A stretch of 64,000 nucleotides of DNA from NCBI GenBank assembly GCA_949751835.1, contig CATKHK010000115.1, forward strand, positions 1 to 64,000. The letters are read 5' to 3'. The notes beneath the pieces were generated by a model. It was not told where the DNA came from. It made no database searches and saw only the letters and a program-made list of their open reading frames with translations. This DNA is from Blepharisma japonicum. Its lineage: Eukaryota > Ciliophora > Heterotrichea > Heterotrichida > Blepharismidae. A program made the translations under genes and the position numbers. Below are positions 10,580 through 22,744 of this stretch, piece after piece (positions within the stretch are counted from its first letter, which is position 1; every line of letters begins with the position of its first letter).

Positions 10580-13500
10580 ATGTCAAGTCATCAAGAATAT
10601 AGAGTAGTTTCTGGAACCGCGGATAAAGATTCATATAATAGCGCTATTTCAGCATTGCCTTCTATTGATCAAATTTCGAAGGGTATGTCAAACTATGGAG
10701 ATCCAATTCCTCTTGCAGTAGATTCGCCAGCTATTGCTATTCATAAAAATCTTCTGTATTGCGGCCAAGCTGATGGGACGATGAGAATATATGATCTGAT
10801 AAGAAAAGAATGAACTAGATCTGGATCGCAGCATAAAGGTGACATTAAAATGGTTTGTATATCAAGCGATGGCAACTTCATTTGCTCCAGCTCGCAAGAT
10901 TGCTTAGTTATTTGAAGAGCTGAATTGACTGATCCAAAAAAATTTTTATTTAGTGAGCTTAATGATTGATGCATTACATATGACAATAAATGATTGATAT
11001 CTGCTTCAAAAAACTCTAAACTAGCTATATGAAGCTTAGAGAAGGGAGACCTAAGCATATTATTAGAAGATAGAATGATGATGATCTGCTGTAAAGTAAC
11101 ATCTCAAAATATTCTTTACTCAGCAGGATGAGATAATTGAATCTATGTGTGAAAATTACCAAATGTGTCACCAATTAAGTATTTAAGAGATCATGCCAGC
11201 AGAATCAATTGCTTACAATTATCCAATGACGAGAATTTACTTTTGTCAGGCTCCAGAGATGGAATAATAATAATTTGAAATACCAACAATAATGAATTAA
11301 ATAAAGAATTGATACTGGACTAAAAGAAGTATTGATGATTGAAATTAGCCTTAATGACCAATTTTTTGCTTCTGCATATGGCTGTATCAAAATGTGATCT
11401 TTTGAGAACATAAGTGAACCATTTTTTGAAACTCAACCAGACCCTGTAATAACACATATAAAAATATCAAAAGATTCAAGATTTTTGATTGCTGCAAGCG
11501 ACAGCAACTCCCCAATAAAAATTTATAGCATAAACCCGGAAAATCCAGATCCAATAGAATCTTTACATATAGCTATTAAGCCAGTCACAGGACTATACGA
11601 ATTTAATGATCCGCCCTGCCTTATTACCAGTAGCTCTAAAATTATTAATATCTGAGATATTGAACGGAGAAGCTTAATTTCGCCATCAAAACGAAAGCAT
11701 TCCAATGAATATGACATAATTAAAATGAAAGTGGTAGGTAAAAATGTATTTTTGACCACAAGTGAAGGAAATTCAATTGCATGCTGGAATCTTGATCAGA
11801 TGAAAAAAATTTGGACGTTAACAGATTCTTCTTTGAAATGCGAGTGCTTTGAAATTACCAGAGATGGCAAGTTTTTAATAGCAAGTTCAATTGAAAATAA
11901 TCTCATGGTATGGCAAACATCAAATTTAGAACGAATTTTAAATAAACAAGCTCATAGAAACGCAGTATGCTTATTCTATGCAACTGACGACTCAAGATTT
12001 TTGCTTTCTGCGGCAGAAGGAGAAGGTATAATCATAGTTTGACAAATAGAGGTTTGGAATCAAGTTACAACCTTACCGGCTACAGTGAGAATCTGGTGTA
12101 TTAAAGAGACAGTAGATAGTATAATTGTTGAATATCAAAATTTTGATATATTGTTCTGGAATAAAGCAAATTGAAGCTATATTCCACAAACTTTGTTTGG
12201 CCATACAAAGTCAATAAGCTATTTGAATTTAATCAAGAATAAGGAATTTCTCATATCGGGATCTTACGACTCAACGATCAGAATCTGGGATCTTGCAAAA
12301 TTTGTTCAAACTGGATGCTTATCTTCTGAAAATTTTCCTATAAAGGATATAAGGATAAATCAAACTGAGAAATATTTAGCTGCCTGCTCGAATAAAAATA
12401 AAACTATCAAGATATGAGATATTGATGAAAAATTTGAAGTTACACATCTTGAAAATTCTGACTATGTAAACAGTTTAGAACTGATTTATGATTCAAAGTT
12501 CATTGTTGCTAGCCTGGATGATGGAAAGCTGGTTTTATGGGATTTTGAGCAGTGATATCAAGTAGCTGTGTTTGTTGACTATACTCGACCTCTGAAAGTA
12601 TTGAAAAATCCACTTGATGACTTAACGATTGTGATGGGGTCATGTGATGGACTTGTATCTGTTTACAACCTCACAAAATTAACTAGCCATCCATCTCAAA
12701 GGGCATCACTGTCAACTCATTCAGATCATTTATATGAAAAAATGACATCATCCTCAATTAAAAATGCTATCTGACAAGATGAAATGATGAAATATAAAAT
12801 GACAATTTTTCCTTTGCGAATAAACTGCTTGCATTACTATAGCTCTAAAAAAATAGATACATATTTACAAAAAGCACTTGATAAAAATTTCCCAATTATC
12901 AAAGATTTAAGCGGTTTTAGTCCATTAAGTTATGCAATTAAAAATAATTCGAAGCAATGCATAATTGAGCTGCTTCGTTTTATATCAGAAATCGAAGATG
13001 AAACTCAAAGCATTTTAGCTTTTCAAGCTATAAAAGATGATATTCCAGACCTTTTTGAAATAAATGTAAATATTATTCCATTCCTTTCCTGCTTGCTAAG
13101 AAAAAAGGAAGAGAAATTTCGAAGTCTTCGAAAAGATTTGCCATTCAGATATTTATCCAATACTGTGATGCTACCTAAGTGAGCATTTCTTAGAGAAATT
13201 AACGAAAATCAGCAAAATAAATTAAAGGAAGTTCAATTCTGAAATAGCCACTTTGGATGAGATTTCACTTTGGGTTCACCTGATAGCTTACGATTTCTTA
13301 AAGCAATCAAAAGCAGGAATGAAATTGAAATTTATCAGAGTTATTATATCCAGTCCTTGATTAAAATTAAATGAGAATCACTTAGACCTTTGATTTGGAT
13401 TCATTCCCTTATTGTTTGGATTAATATTGCTTTGATGAATTCTATTATTTTCACACATGACAGAGTTTACTTATCTATATTTGATATTTCAATGTAATTA

Positions 13501-14381
13501 TGTTCTTCTTTGAAGTTTTTCATCTTTTTTCAGATTGATGAAGCTACTTCACTAACACTTGAAACTATTTAGGCCCCCTTCATTATATTTTTTCTTTTGT
13601 ACTAATAGCTGAAGAGGAAAGTGAACAAATTACTTTACCCATTGTTTTTTTTGCAGTTGTGATTAACTATTTTATCGGACTTCAATCATTTCGTGCCTTT
13701 ACCTTTACTCGGTTTTATGTCTGTTTAATTTTTCGAGCAATTAATGATGCAATTTTTCCCCTAATAGTCCTTCTGTACTCCACTCTTGCATTCGCCACCA
13801 TTTATGCATCGACAGATGAAACAGTAAACATATTATCAGCATGAAGGCGAGCTTTTGAACTTGAGGTTGGGGGTTTTGACAATACCGATTATTCATTCTT
13901 ACAGTACTTATATTTCACTTTTGCAGTTCTAATTAACGTTATTGTATTACTAAGCTTACTTGTATCAGTATTAGGGAACTCTTATTCGGAATCAAAAAAA
14001 CAGGAGAAAGAAATTGATACAAAAGAAATGCTGAAAATAATAATTGAAATGGAAACCCTTTATTGATGGCAAAGACCGAATTTCATAAAAAACATTTTTC
14101 ATTGACTTGAATTTATATTAAATTATAATAATAAACAAAAAAGACATTATGTACAGATATGTGATAACCTAAAAGAAAAAAATATAATAAATACGATAGA
14201 AGAGGATATAAGAAAAATAAGAGCTACATTTAAAACAGAAATAAGTTCATCGAAAAGCACAATCAATTTAAAAATTGACAAGATAGAAGAGGATATAAGG
14301 GTAATGAGAGCAGAATTTAAGGAAGAAATGAGTGCATTGAAGAACACAATTCTGCAAGAAATTCGGCGTCGTGAAGCATAA
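10580..14381 (+). pseudogene. WD40 + ankyrin-like + TRP-like channel fusion gene, copy 1 (two frameshifts)
   Basis: A gene of about 1,270 codons with some 25 in-frame TGA codons, nearly all at WD40 or membrane Trp positions ('KIWDID', 'NIWDIE'). N-terminal ~700 residues: WD40 blades ('SGSYDSTIRIWDL'). Then an ankyrin-like pair ('DLSGFSPLSYAIKNN'), a membrane domain from about 13370, an S6-like segment near 13920-13980 ('LLSLLVSVLGNSY') and a charged coiled-coil tail ending at TAA 14379. TRP-family cation channels have this S5-pore-S6 style end, so a membrane channel with a WD40 sensor or scaffold is inferred. Two one-base losses relative to copy 2 (between 11296 and 11315, and near 13480) break the frame; the downstream parts agree exactly with the frame shift. 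Either young pseudogene lesions or sequence errors. Confidence 0.75.
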
Positions 14382-14449
14382 AGGATGAAACTGTGAAAGC
14401 AACATATTTTTTATTGGATAATAATAATAATAAATAATAAAGATTTGAA

Positions 14450-15259
14450 CAGATGCAACAGTGCTTCAAGGAACTATTCTTTCCCATTTCAACTAAAAAT
14501 ATGATTCAATTATGCCAACTTTTTATTCTTTTATTTCTATCTCTGGATTCGCAAAAATTGAATATAAAATTAAAGCTCAGCTGATTGCGAAAAATCTGAA
14601 ACTAATGAAATAGAAAACAAATCATATCAGTTTTTACCGCAATCTTAAGCTACCGTCTTATTTATACCAACCCAAGATTACAAAAGAATGCTCAGGGCTT
14701 GGAAGCATTTTATGGTGCTTTCGCAAAGAAGGAACAATTGCAAAAGCATGAATGGATAGGCCTACATTTGGAAATAAATATAATATTGATATTAATTTAG
14801 AGACAAATTTATCCAATTTTAGAGCTAAAATAAAAAAAGCGGAAATTGAGTTAATAAAAATTATTTATGTGTATGCTAATAAATCCAATCCAGCAGCTAT
14901 AAGTCAAGGACAAAAAATATGAAGGAAAATTTTTTATCCTGAGATATTGCCTGTATCTGGGGGACAGATCCATAAGTTTATAGTGTCTGTAAAAGAAATG
15001 ATGGCGAATGAAAATGGTTAAACAATGAAATATAGTTTGATTACATGCCAATATATACTTTAGAATAAAATTGCATATAAATTATCGGTGTTGTAGATGA
15101 TATGGATTTAATGAAGTGAACCAAGGATTTTCTATTCTCTCTTTTCCAGTGAATGTGGAAAGAGTTCCCTCCAACACCCCCTGAAGAATGAAAATCAAAT
15201 ATTTTATCTTGCTCATCAATAAGTTATGAAACTCAAGATGCAATATCCTCATATACTGC
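14450..15259 (+). pseudogene. Arrestin-like gene relic, A-type copy 3
   Basis: Begins 70 bases after the WD40-TRP copy 1 stop. Carries 'MPTFYSF'-like, 'AKIEYKIKAQL' and 'KITKECSGLGS' pieces, then 'FYPEILPVSGGQIHKFIVSV' and the shared break after 'ANENG'. A C-terminal piece (15120-15250) matches the A1 copy. Shares lesions with the other A copies, so it was copied after it had died. Nearest relative is the copy at 22130. Confidence 0.55.
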
Positions 15260-15946
15260 CCTTGCTAGATCATTTGTTTCACTCTCCTTGGTTAGCGAAT
15301 AAGCATTTTAATAGTCCAGAAGAAGGGTAATTTTTTTCAAAATATTTGCATGAAATTGCATATTAAAATAATATTATTGTGTAGTCCAAGCAGAAAACAT
15401 GACCTGTAGAGTGTGTGTGAGTATGTTTGTCTAGCTGCACCAGTTCTTGATCCCAATGCATGAACATTTTTTATGTGCAATTTAAAAAGTATCCAAGCTT
15501 ACTGTTTAGTCAGAAATCCAGAGAAACTAGTATGCTCTTCAAATTTGCCTTCACATTTGGCAAAAAATCAAAAGCCTCTTTAAGTCAAATGAAAGAAAGC
15601 CACGAGCAGCAAAAAATTATGCCAGTAAATTAGATATAATCTCTTGTTTTAATTGATCAATGACTTGGAATATATTGAAGCTTGGACTACAATGTACGTT
15701 TATATAAAATCAAATTGTGATAAACTTCTAAAGGAAAAAGAATATAGGGCCATTCTTTAATAAAAATTTTATTTAAGTGTAGCATGCATATCTATATGCC
15801 CTTATTTTAATTAAATTTGAATGAAAATCAATAAGCTATGTTTCAAATCAAACACTGGTAGCGACTTTTAAATCCATGGAATCAGAGAGCTCGAACTTTG
15901 CTCTAAAAACTAAGTCCGATAAAATATATAAGTAGATATAATATTA
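15260..15946. other. Spacer between duplicated blocks
   Basis: About 690 bases not present in the second block. A 57-codon frame (15417-15591) stays open with TGA = Trp but has no ATG and no recognised family. Otherwise AT-rich; the end must hold the promoter of the next gene. Confidence 0.35.
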
Positions 15947-16528
15947 ATGGAAAATCAGCTCAACAGTGTACGCTTAGATATATCTCGAGGAGCAATGAAA
16001 GCAGATGCAATTGGATTCGCATCCTTTGGAGCACTCTTTATCGTACTTTCACTTTTCCCATGAAATCAAGAAATATTTCTCTGAAGTGCATTACTTTATT
16101 CACCTTATTTCATTGTTGCGTTTTTTGGCTATAAAAGCTCAAAATCTCACCATAAGTCAACTTTAGAGTGTTATAACGTAATTTTGATGATTATTTGTTG
16201 TTATTTTGTTGTACTTGCAATTTTAGCAATTGTGCTATTTGGTGTTGGCTTATTTGGAGTATTGGAATATGAATGTGGCTATAATAATCATGATAGTTGC
16301 GGCCTCACAGAATGGATTGGTTGACTCGCTGTTTTTTTGCTAGGATTTATGGGGCTTTTATTAACTTCAAGCAGTGTACTTACAATTTTTGCTATAACTC
16401 ATTCAAATAAGACGACTAGTCTTCTATCTGGTAAAATGAAGAAATACCAAGAGCCTTTAATGTATCAGCAGGCACCTCCTGTAATGAACCCAATTTACCC
16501 TCAACAAATTAAACAAGGTTATTATTAA
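15947..16528 (+). CDS. Small four-TM membrane protein, unknown family
   Basis: A 193-aa protein found only with TGA = Trp: TGA at 16061, 16082 and 16322 are read as Trp ('FPWNQ', 'FLWSA', 'IGWLA'). Four hydrophobic segments at about residues 20-38, 42-62, 80-108 and 126-150. A Cys-containing loop between the third and fourth ('YECGYNNHDSCG') is tetraspanin-like in layout but lacks a CCG motif. The tail is short, cytosolic, and rich in Pro, Gln and Tyr ('YQQAPPVMNPIYPQQ'). I do not recognise the family. It sits alone between the two duplicated blocks, and its undamaged frame suggests it is a functioning gene. Start: first ATG, with stops upstream. Confidence 0.75.
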
Positions 16529-16749
16529 GATAGAATTAAAATAATGATATATTTAAATGAAATCAGAATTGAGTATACAGTTGAATTTTGTTTTATTGCA
16601 CTATAAATAATCTTAACAGCTATAAAATATTTGTTTAACATTCAATTTGTAAACTCTATAGAAATAATGCCTTTTTAATCTTAAAATTCTTAATGCTTTC
16701 GAGAAAGTCTAAATAGCTTTTTCATAATTTTGACTTGATCAAAAAATTA
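16529..16749. other. Spacer before the second duplicated block
   Basis: AT-rich 3' flank of the four-TM gene. Nothing supported. Confidence 0.4.
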
Positions 16750-16754
16750 TTTTT

Positions 16755-17585
16755 TCCTTTTGAATTCAATATTTATGACAACCTCTTCCTAGCTTTCATA
16801 CAGATGCAGAAGTTAGCTATGCCAAAATAAAATATAAACTTAGTGCTCAATTGCATGCCACAAACAGAAAGCCCTTGAAATTTATAATACCAATTTTTGT
16901 ATTTACGAATTCAATAATTTTGCCCCAAGATATATTCTCTCAAGTTCTTTCTCGTGAATGAGCATGCTATGGAAGTACATTTTGCTGCTTTAAAAAGAAT
17001 ATGCAACAGCAAGTGTGAATTGAAAGAAGCATATTGGAAACCTTGAATATTGAAATTAATTTTGAAACGAATTTATCTGGATTTTCAGCAGGTATTACTA
17101 GGGTGGAATTTGATGTTTAAAATACCTCAAAATGAAACAAATGAATTAAGTCCAAAAGCAGTTACTCAAGATAATTGGAAGCTAAATTCTGACGAAAAAC
17201 CAAAGATAGAAGCGTTTTCAGGAGTCATTCGCTAAAATTTACAATTTCTGTAAAAGATATATTGGATGATGAGCATAGTTTTACAATGTCTACTCAACTG
17301 ATTAAATGTTTCTTTGCGATTACTATTAAATTATTTACAGATCTCTATTGCTGCAAAAGCTATACGTTTGATATGGCAGATTTTTGAACTGCACTTTCAT
17401 CATTCAAAAGCAAGCTCCTATGTTGTGCGCTCCAATCGATCCATAACAATGGAAACCTAATATTCTACCTCAATCGGCTATTAATCCTAACATTCATGGT
17501 TCTAATAACCCAAATCTTTTAATTGCGAATTCTTTTGCGTTCGCAAAACTGCAAGGGTTTAAAGATGAAGATTTTCCAGATTAAT
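16755..17585 (+). pseudogene. Arrestin-like gene relic, B-type copy 2
   Basis: Homologous along its length to the relic at 9155. Same arrestin-like opening ('LPSFHTDAEVSYAKIKYK'), then 'LQVLLGW'- and 'SPKAVTQDNWKLNSDEKPK'-type pieces, with frame breaks at several places. Some breaks are shared with copy 1, others are not. Not expected to make a protein. Confidence 0.55.
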
Positions 17586-18215
17586 TATAATAATATTTTA
17601 TCCAAGAGCTTACACATCAAATCATTTTAACAATTTAAGTTGCAAAATATTGGGAAATACCGATAAGCTATAGTATGGATTGCAACATTTTAAGCTCTCT
17701 GGGGCTCAGATTTAAAGATCAACCTTGTTTTATATTTTTGAAAAGACGCAGTAAATAAAAATTTGAAAAAATGAGAGAAAACTAGTTTAACAAGGAAATC
17801 GATATTTAGGGAAGAAGAAATGCCTAATTAAGAACAAGGAAAAATAGATATTCAAAGCTTTAGCAAAAACTAAAAATCCATGGAGCGGATTATTTTTAGA
17901 CAATTGTAGATAGAATTGAAAAAGAGATAAAACTTATGAGGTACTCTACAAAAGCGAAAAAAATTATGCTAAATTATCAAACCTTTGAGGGCTATTGATA
18001 ATTCTGATTAATTTTATCTATCAAAATCTCCGCTAAGGATTAGAAAATAAAATAGCTCTCATCATTGTTTGTTCCTCTTTAGCCCATTTTAATAAATTCA
18101 CAAAACTTATAATTATCCATTAAATCTCGTCATTTTATTGATAAAAATTTTAATTCAATCTACAATTTTTTCTAAGCAAATTTATAAGATAATATCTAAA
18201 GATTTATTATAATAA
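17586..18215. promoter_or_regulatory. 5' flank of WD40-TRP copy 2
   Basis: AT-rich, no coding frame. The last ~490 bases closely match 10080-10579. Conservation covers the whole flank, so it reflects recent duplication and does not single out a motif. Confidence 0.45.
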
Positions 18216-21200
18216 ATGTCAAGACATCAAGATAATAAAGTAATACCTGGAACCGCGGAGAATGATTCAAATAATAGTGAACCTCAATCATTGCTTTCTA
18301 TTGATCAAACTTTGAGCCATATCAAGAGCTATGGAGATCCAATTTCTATAACACTAAATTTGCCAGCTATTGCTATTCATAAAAATCTTCTATATTGCGG
18401 CCAAGATGATGGGACGATGAGAAGATATGACCTGATAAGAAAAGAATGAACTAGACCTTGATCGCAGCATTTGAATGGCATTAAAATGGTTTGTATATCA
18501 AGCGATGGTAACTTTATTTGCTCCAGCTCGTCAGATTGCTCAGTTATTTGAAGAGTTGAATTGATTAATCCAAAAAGATTACCATTAAATGAGCTTAATG
18601 ATTGATGCATTACATATGACAATAAATGATTGATATCTGCTTCAAAAAACTCTGAACTGGCTATATGAAGCTTAGAGAACGGAGACCAACTCAAATTATT
18701 AGAAGATAGAATAATGATGATCTGCTGCAAAGTAACCTCTCAAAATATTCTTTACTCAGCAGGAGTAGATAATGGGATCTATGTGATGGACATAAGCAGT
18801 ATAAGCAATGTTTCACGAATTAAGACTTTAAAAGATAACACCAGCAGAATCAATTGCTTACAATTAACAAACGATGAGAATCGACTTTTGTCAGGCTCAA
18901 GCGATGGAATAATAACAATTTGAAATACCAACAATAATGAATTAAACTCAAGATTTAATACTGGATTAGAAGAAGTATTGATGATTGAAATTAGCCTTAA
19001 TGACCAATTTTTTGCTTCTGCATATGACTGTATCAAAATGTGATCTTTTGAGAACACAAGTAAACCCTTTTTTGAAACTAAACCAGACCCTGTAATAACA
19101 CATATAAAAATATCAAAAGATTCAAGATTTTTGATTGCTGCAAGCGACAGCAACTCCCCAATAAAAATTTATGGCATAAACCCGAAAATCCAGATCCAAT
19201 AGAATCTTTACATATAGCTATTAAGCCAATCACAGGACTATACGAATCTAATGATCCACCCTGCCTTATTACCAGTAGCTCTAAAATTATTAATATCTGA
19301 GATATTGAACGGAGAAGCTTAATTTCGCCATCAAAACGAAAGCATCCCAATGAATATGACATAATTAAAATGAAAGTGGTAGGTAAAAATGTGTTTTTGA
19401 CCACAAGTGAAGGAAATTCAATTGCTTGCTGGAATCTTGATCAAATGAAAAAAATTTGGACGTTAACAGATCCTTCTTTGAATTGCGAGTGCTTTGAAAT
19501 TACCAGAGATGGCAAGTTTTTAATAGCAAGTTCAACTCAAAATAATCTCATGGTATGGAGAATGTCAAATAGAGAACGAATTGTAGATACAAAAGCTCAT
19601 AGAAACGCTGTTTACTTATTCTATGCAACTGAAGACTCAAGATTTTTGCTTTCTGCAGCAGAAGGAGAAGATATCATAGTTTGGCAAATAGAGGGTTGGA
19701 ATCAAGTTATACCCTTACCGGTTTTAGCGAGAATCAGATGTATTAAAGAGACAGTAGATAGTATAATTGTTGAATATCAAAATTTTGATATATCTTTCTG
19801 GAATAAAGCAAATTGAAGCTTTGAATATCAAAATTTTGATATATCTTTATGGAATGAATCAAATTTAAATAATATTCCACAACCTTTTTCTGGCCATAAT
19901 AGTTCAATAAGCTATTTCCGGGATAAAGTAAATGGAAGCAAGGATCCACAAACTTTATCTGGCCATAAAAATTCAATAAGCTATTTGAATTTAATCAAGA
20001 ATAAGGAATTTCTCATGTCGGGATCTTACGACTCAACGATCAGAATCTGGGATCTTGCAAAATTTGTTCAAACAGGATGCTTATCTTCTGAAAATTTTCC
20101 TATAAAGGATATAAAGATAACCCAAACTGAGAAATATTTAGCTGCCTGCTCAAATAAAAATAAAACTATTAAGATCTGAGATATTGATGAAGAAATTGAA
20201 GTTACAAATTTTGAAAATTCTGACTATGTAAACAGTTTAGAACTGATTTATGATTCAAAGTTCATTGTTGCTAGCCTGGATGATGGAAAGCTGGTTTTAT
20301 GGGATTTTGAGCAGTGATATCAAGTAGCTGTGTTTGTTGACTATACTCGACCTCTGAAAGTATTAAAAAATCCACTTGATGACTTAACGATTGTGATGGG
20401 GTCATGTGATGGAATTGTATCTGTTTACAACCTCACAAAATTAACTAGCCACCCATCTCAAAGGGCATCACTGTCAACTCATTCAGATCATTTATATGAA
20501 AAAATGACATTATCCTCAATTAAAAATGCTATCTGACAAGATGAAATGATGAAATATAAAATGACAATTTTTCCTTTGCGAATAAACTGCTTGCATTACT
20601 ATTGCTTTAAAGACTTAAATAAACCTTTAAAAAAAGCACTTGATTATAATTTCCCAATTATCAAAGATTTAAAAGGTTTGAGTCCATTAACTTATGCAAT
20701 TGAAAATAAGTCACAGCAATGCATAGCTGAGCTGCTTCGTTTTATATCAGAAATCAAAGATGAAACTCAAAGCATTTTAACTTTTCATGCTATAAAAGAT
20801 GATATTCCAGACCTTTTTGGAAAAAATGTAAATATTATTCCATTCCTTTCCTGCTTGCTAAGAAAAAAGGAAGAGAAATTTCAAACTATTCGAAAAGATT
20901 TACCATTCAGATATTTGTCCAATACTGTGATGCTACCTAAGTGAGTATTTGTTAAAGAATTTAACGAAAAACAGCAAAAGAAATTAAAGCAAGTTCAGTT
21001 CTGAAATAGCCACTTTGGATGAGATTTCACTTTGGGCTCACCTGATAGCTTACGATTTCTTAAAGCAATCAAAAGCAGGGATGAAATTGAAATTTATCAG
21101 AGTTATTATATCCAGTCATTGATTAAAATTAAATGAAAATCACTTAGACTTTATATTTGGGCTCATTCCCTTATATTTTGGATTAATATTGCTTTGATGA

Positions 21201-22063
21201 CTTCTGTTATTTTCACACATAACAGAGTTTGCTTATCTCTATTTTGATGAGCCAATATACTTCTGTTCTACTTTGAAATTTTTCAAATTTTTTCAGATTT
21301 ATGAAGCTACATCACTAACCCTTGAAACTATTTAGACCTCTTACGTTATATTTTTTGCTATTGACTAATCGCTGAAGAGGAAAGTGAACAAATTGCTTTA
21401 CCCGTTGGTTTTTTTGCAGTTGCGATAAACTATTATATCGGATTGTTCTCATTTCGTGCCTTAAGCACAACTCGGTTTTATGTCCGTTTAATTTTTCGAG
21501 CAATTTACGATGCAATTCTTTTCCTAATAATCCTTCTGTACTCCATTCTTGCATTCGCCACCATTTATGCATCGACAGATGAAACAGTAAACATACTATC
21601 AGCATGAAGGCAAGCTTTTGAACTTGAGGTTGGGGGTTTCGACAATACCGATTATTCATTCTTACAGTACTTATATTTCACTTTTGCTGTTCTAATTAAC
21701 GTTATTGTATTACTAAACTTACTTGTATCAGTATTAGGGAACTCTTATTCGGAATTAAAAAAAGAGGAGAAAGAAATTGATACAAAAGAAAAGCTAAAAA
21801 TAATAATCGAAATGGAAACCCTTTTATGATGGAGAAGGCCGAATTTCATAAAAACCATTTATCATATAATTAGATTTATATTTGGATGAAATTATAATAA
21901 TAAACAAAAAAGACATTATGTACAGATATGTGATAGCCTAAAAGAAAATATAATCAATACGATGGAAGAGGATATAAGGGAAATGAGAGAAGAATTTAAA
22001 ACAATCAATTTAAAAATTAACAATATCTGCAAGAAATTGGGCGTCGTGGAGCATGAAGGATAA
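18216..22063 (+). pseudogene. WD40 + ankyrin-like + TRP-like channel fusion gene, copy 2 (one frameshift)
   Basis: About 1,282 codons, ~25 TGA read as Trp, stop TAA at 22061. WD40 region 18216-20540. Ankyrin-like pair 20600-20760 ('DLKGLSPLTYAIENKSQQC'). S1-like segment near 21150-21220 ('LIFWINIALMTSVIF'); further segments at 21230-21300, 21330-21380 and 21400-21500, the last with Arg residues ('SFRALSTTRFYVRLIFRAI'). S5-like 21508-21580. Pore/S6-like 21640-21750, ending 'LLNLLVSVLGNSYSE'. Coiled-coil tail. A single one-base loss near 19184 (CCCGAAAAT; CCCGGAAAAT in copy 1) is the only break. The ion and gating stimulus are unknown. Copy 1 is intact exactly where this copy is broken, and vice versa. 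Confidence 0.78.
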
Positions 22064-22129
22064 AATTGTAAAAGCAACCTATTTTTTATTGAATAATAAT
22101 AATAATATAACTATAAATAATAAAGGTTT

Positions 22130-22744
22130 GAACAGATGCAACAGTTCTTCCAGCGAACTATTCTTTCCCATTTCAACTAAAAATTTATGATTCAATTATG
22201 CCAACTTTTTATTCTTTTATTTCTATCTCTGGATTCGCAAAAATTGAATATAAAGTGAAAGCTCAGCTGATTGCGAAAAATCTGAAACCAATGAAATATA
22301 AACAAATCGTATCAGTTTTTACTCGCAATCTTAAGCTACCGTCTTATTTATACCCACCCAAGATTACAAAAGAATGCTCAGGCCATGAAAACATTTTATG
22401 GTGCTTTCGCAAAGAAGGAACAATTGCAAAAGCATGAATGGATAGATCTACATTTGGAAATAAAGATAATATTGATATTAATTTAGAGACAAATTTATCC
22501 AATTTTAGAGCTAAAATAAAAAGAGTGAAAATTGAGTTGATAAAAAATATTTATGTCTACGTTAATAAATCCAATCCAGCAGCTATAAGCCAAGGACAAA
22601 AAATGTGATAGAAAATTTTTTATCCTGAGGTATTGCCTTTATCCATAAGTTTACAGTGTCTGTAAAAGAAATGATGGTGAATGAAAATGGTTAAACAATG
22701 AAATCTAGTTTGATTACATGCCAATTTATACTTAAGGTTAAATT
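22130..22744 (+). pseudogene. Arrestin-like gene relic, A-type copy 4
   Basis: The least damaged A copy. From 22198 a frame runs through one TGA (Trp in 'IAKAWMDRS') to a TAG near 22612: 'LPTFYSF', 'AKIEYKVKAQLIAKNLKP', 'KITKECSGHENILWCF', then a 'NLSNFRAKIKRVKIELIKNI' strand, all in arrestin N-domain order. It lacks the LPPG-like segment in frame. The C-domain part is shortened and also carries the shared break after 'VNENG'. Could conceivably yield a ~140-aa fragment. Confidence 0.55.

Larger units (their letters stand above)
9155..15072 (+). repeat. Segmental duplication, copy 1 (about 5.9 kb)
   Basis: Co-linear with about 16750-22744 in direct orientation. Order in both: B-type arrestin relic, conserved 5' spacer, WD40-TRP fusion gene, A-type arrestin relic. 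Many runs of several tens of bases are identical (for example across the WD40 region), with scattered substitutions and small indels. The boundaries are where I stop seeing similarity by eye. The start-to-start offset is about 7.6 kb. Confidence 0.85.
16750..22744 (+). repeat. Segmental duplication, copy 2 (about 6.0 kb)
   Basis: Direct repeat of about 9155-15072 with the same internal order. Main differences seen: an extra ~120 bases in the WD40 region (about 19816-19965), a shorter coiled-coil tail, and different single-base indels. The four-TM gene and its spacers lie between the copies. Confidence 0.85.

Noticed and set aside
11205-11411. Minus-strand frames across the WD40-TRP copies
   Set aside because: They recur antisense to the WD40 coding sequence and reflect its codon composition. 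The plus strand explains the sequence fully.
15417-15591. 57-codon frame open with TGA = Trp
   Set aside because: No ATG start, no homology, in a low-complexity spacer.
19170-19200. Programmed ribosomal frameshift explaining the break in WD40-TRP copy 2
   Set aside because: No slippery heptamer or clear stimulatory structure, and copy 1 simply has the extra base at this site. A one-base deletion or sequencing error is simpler.
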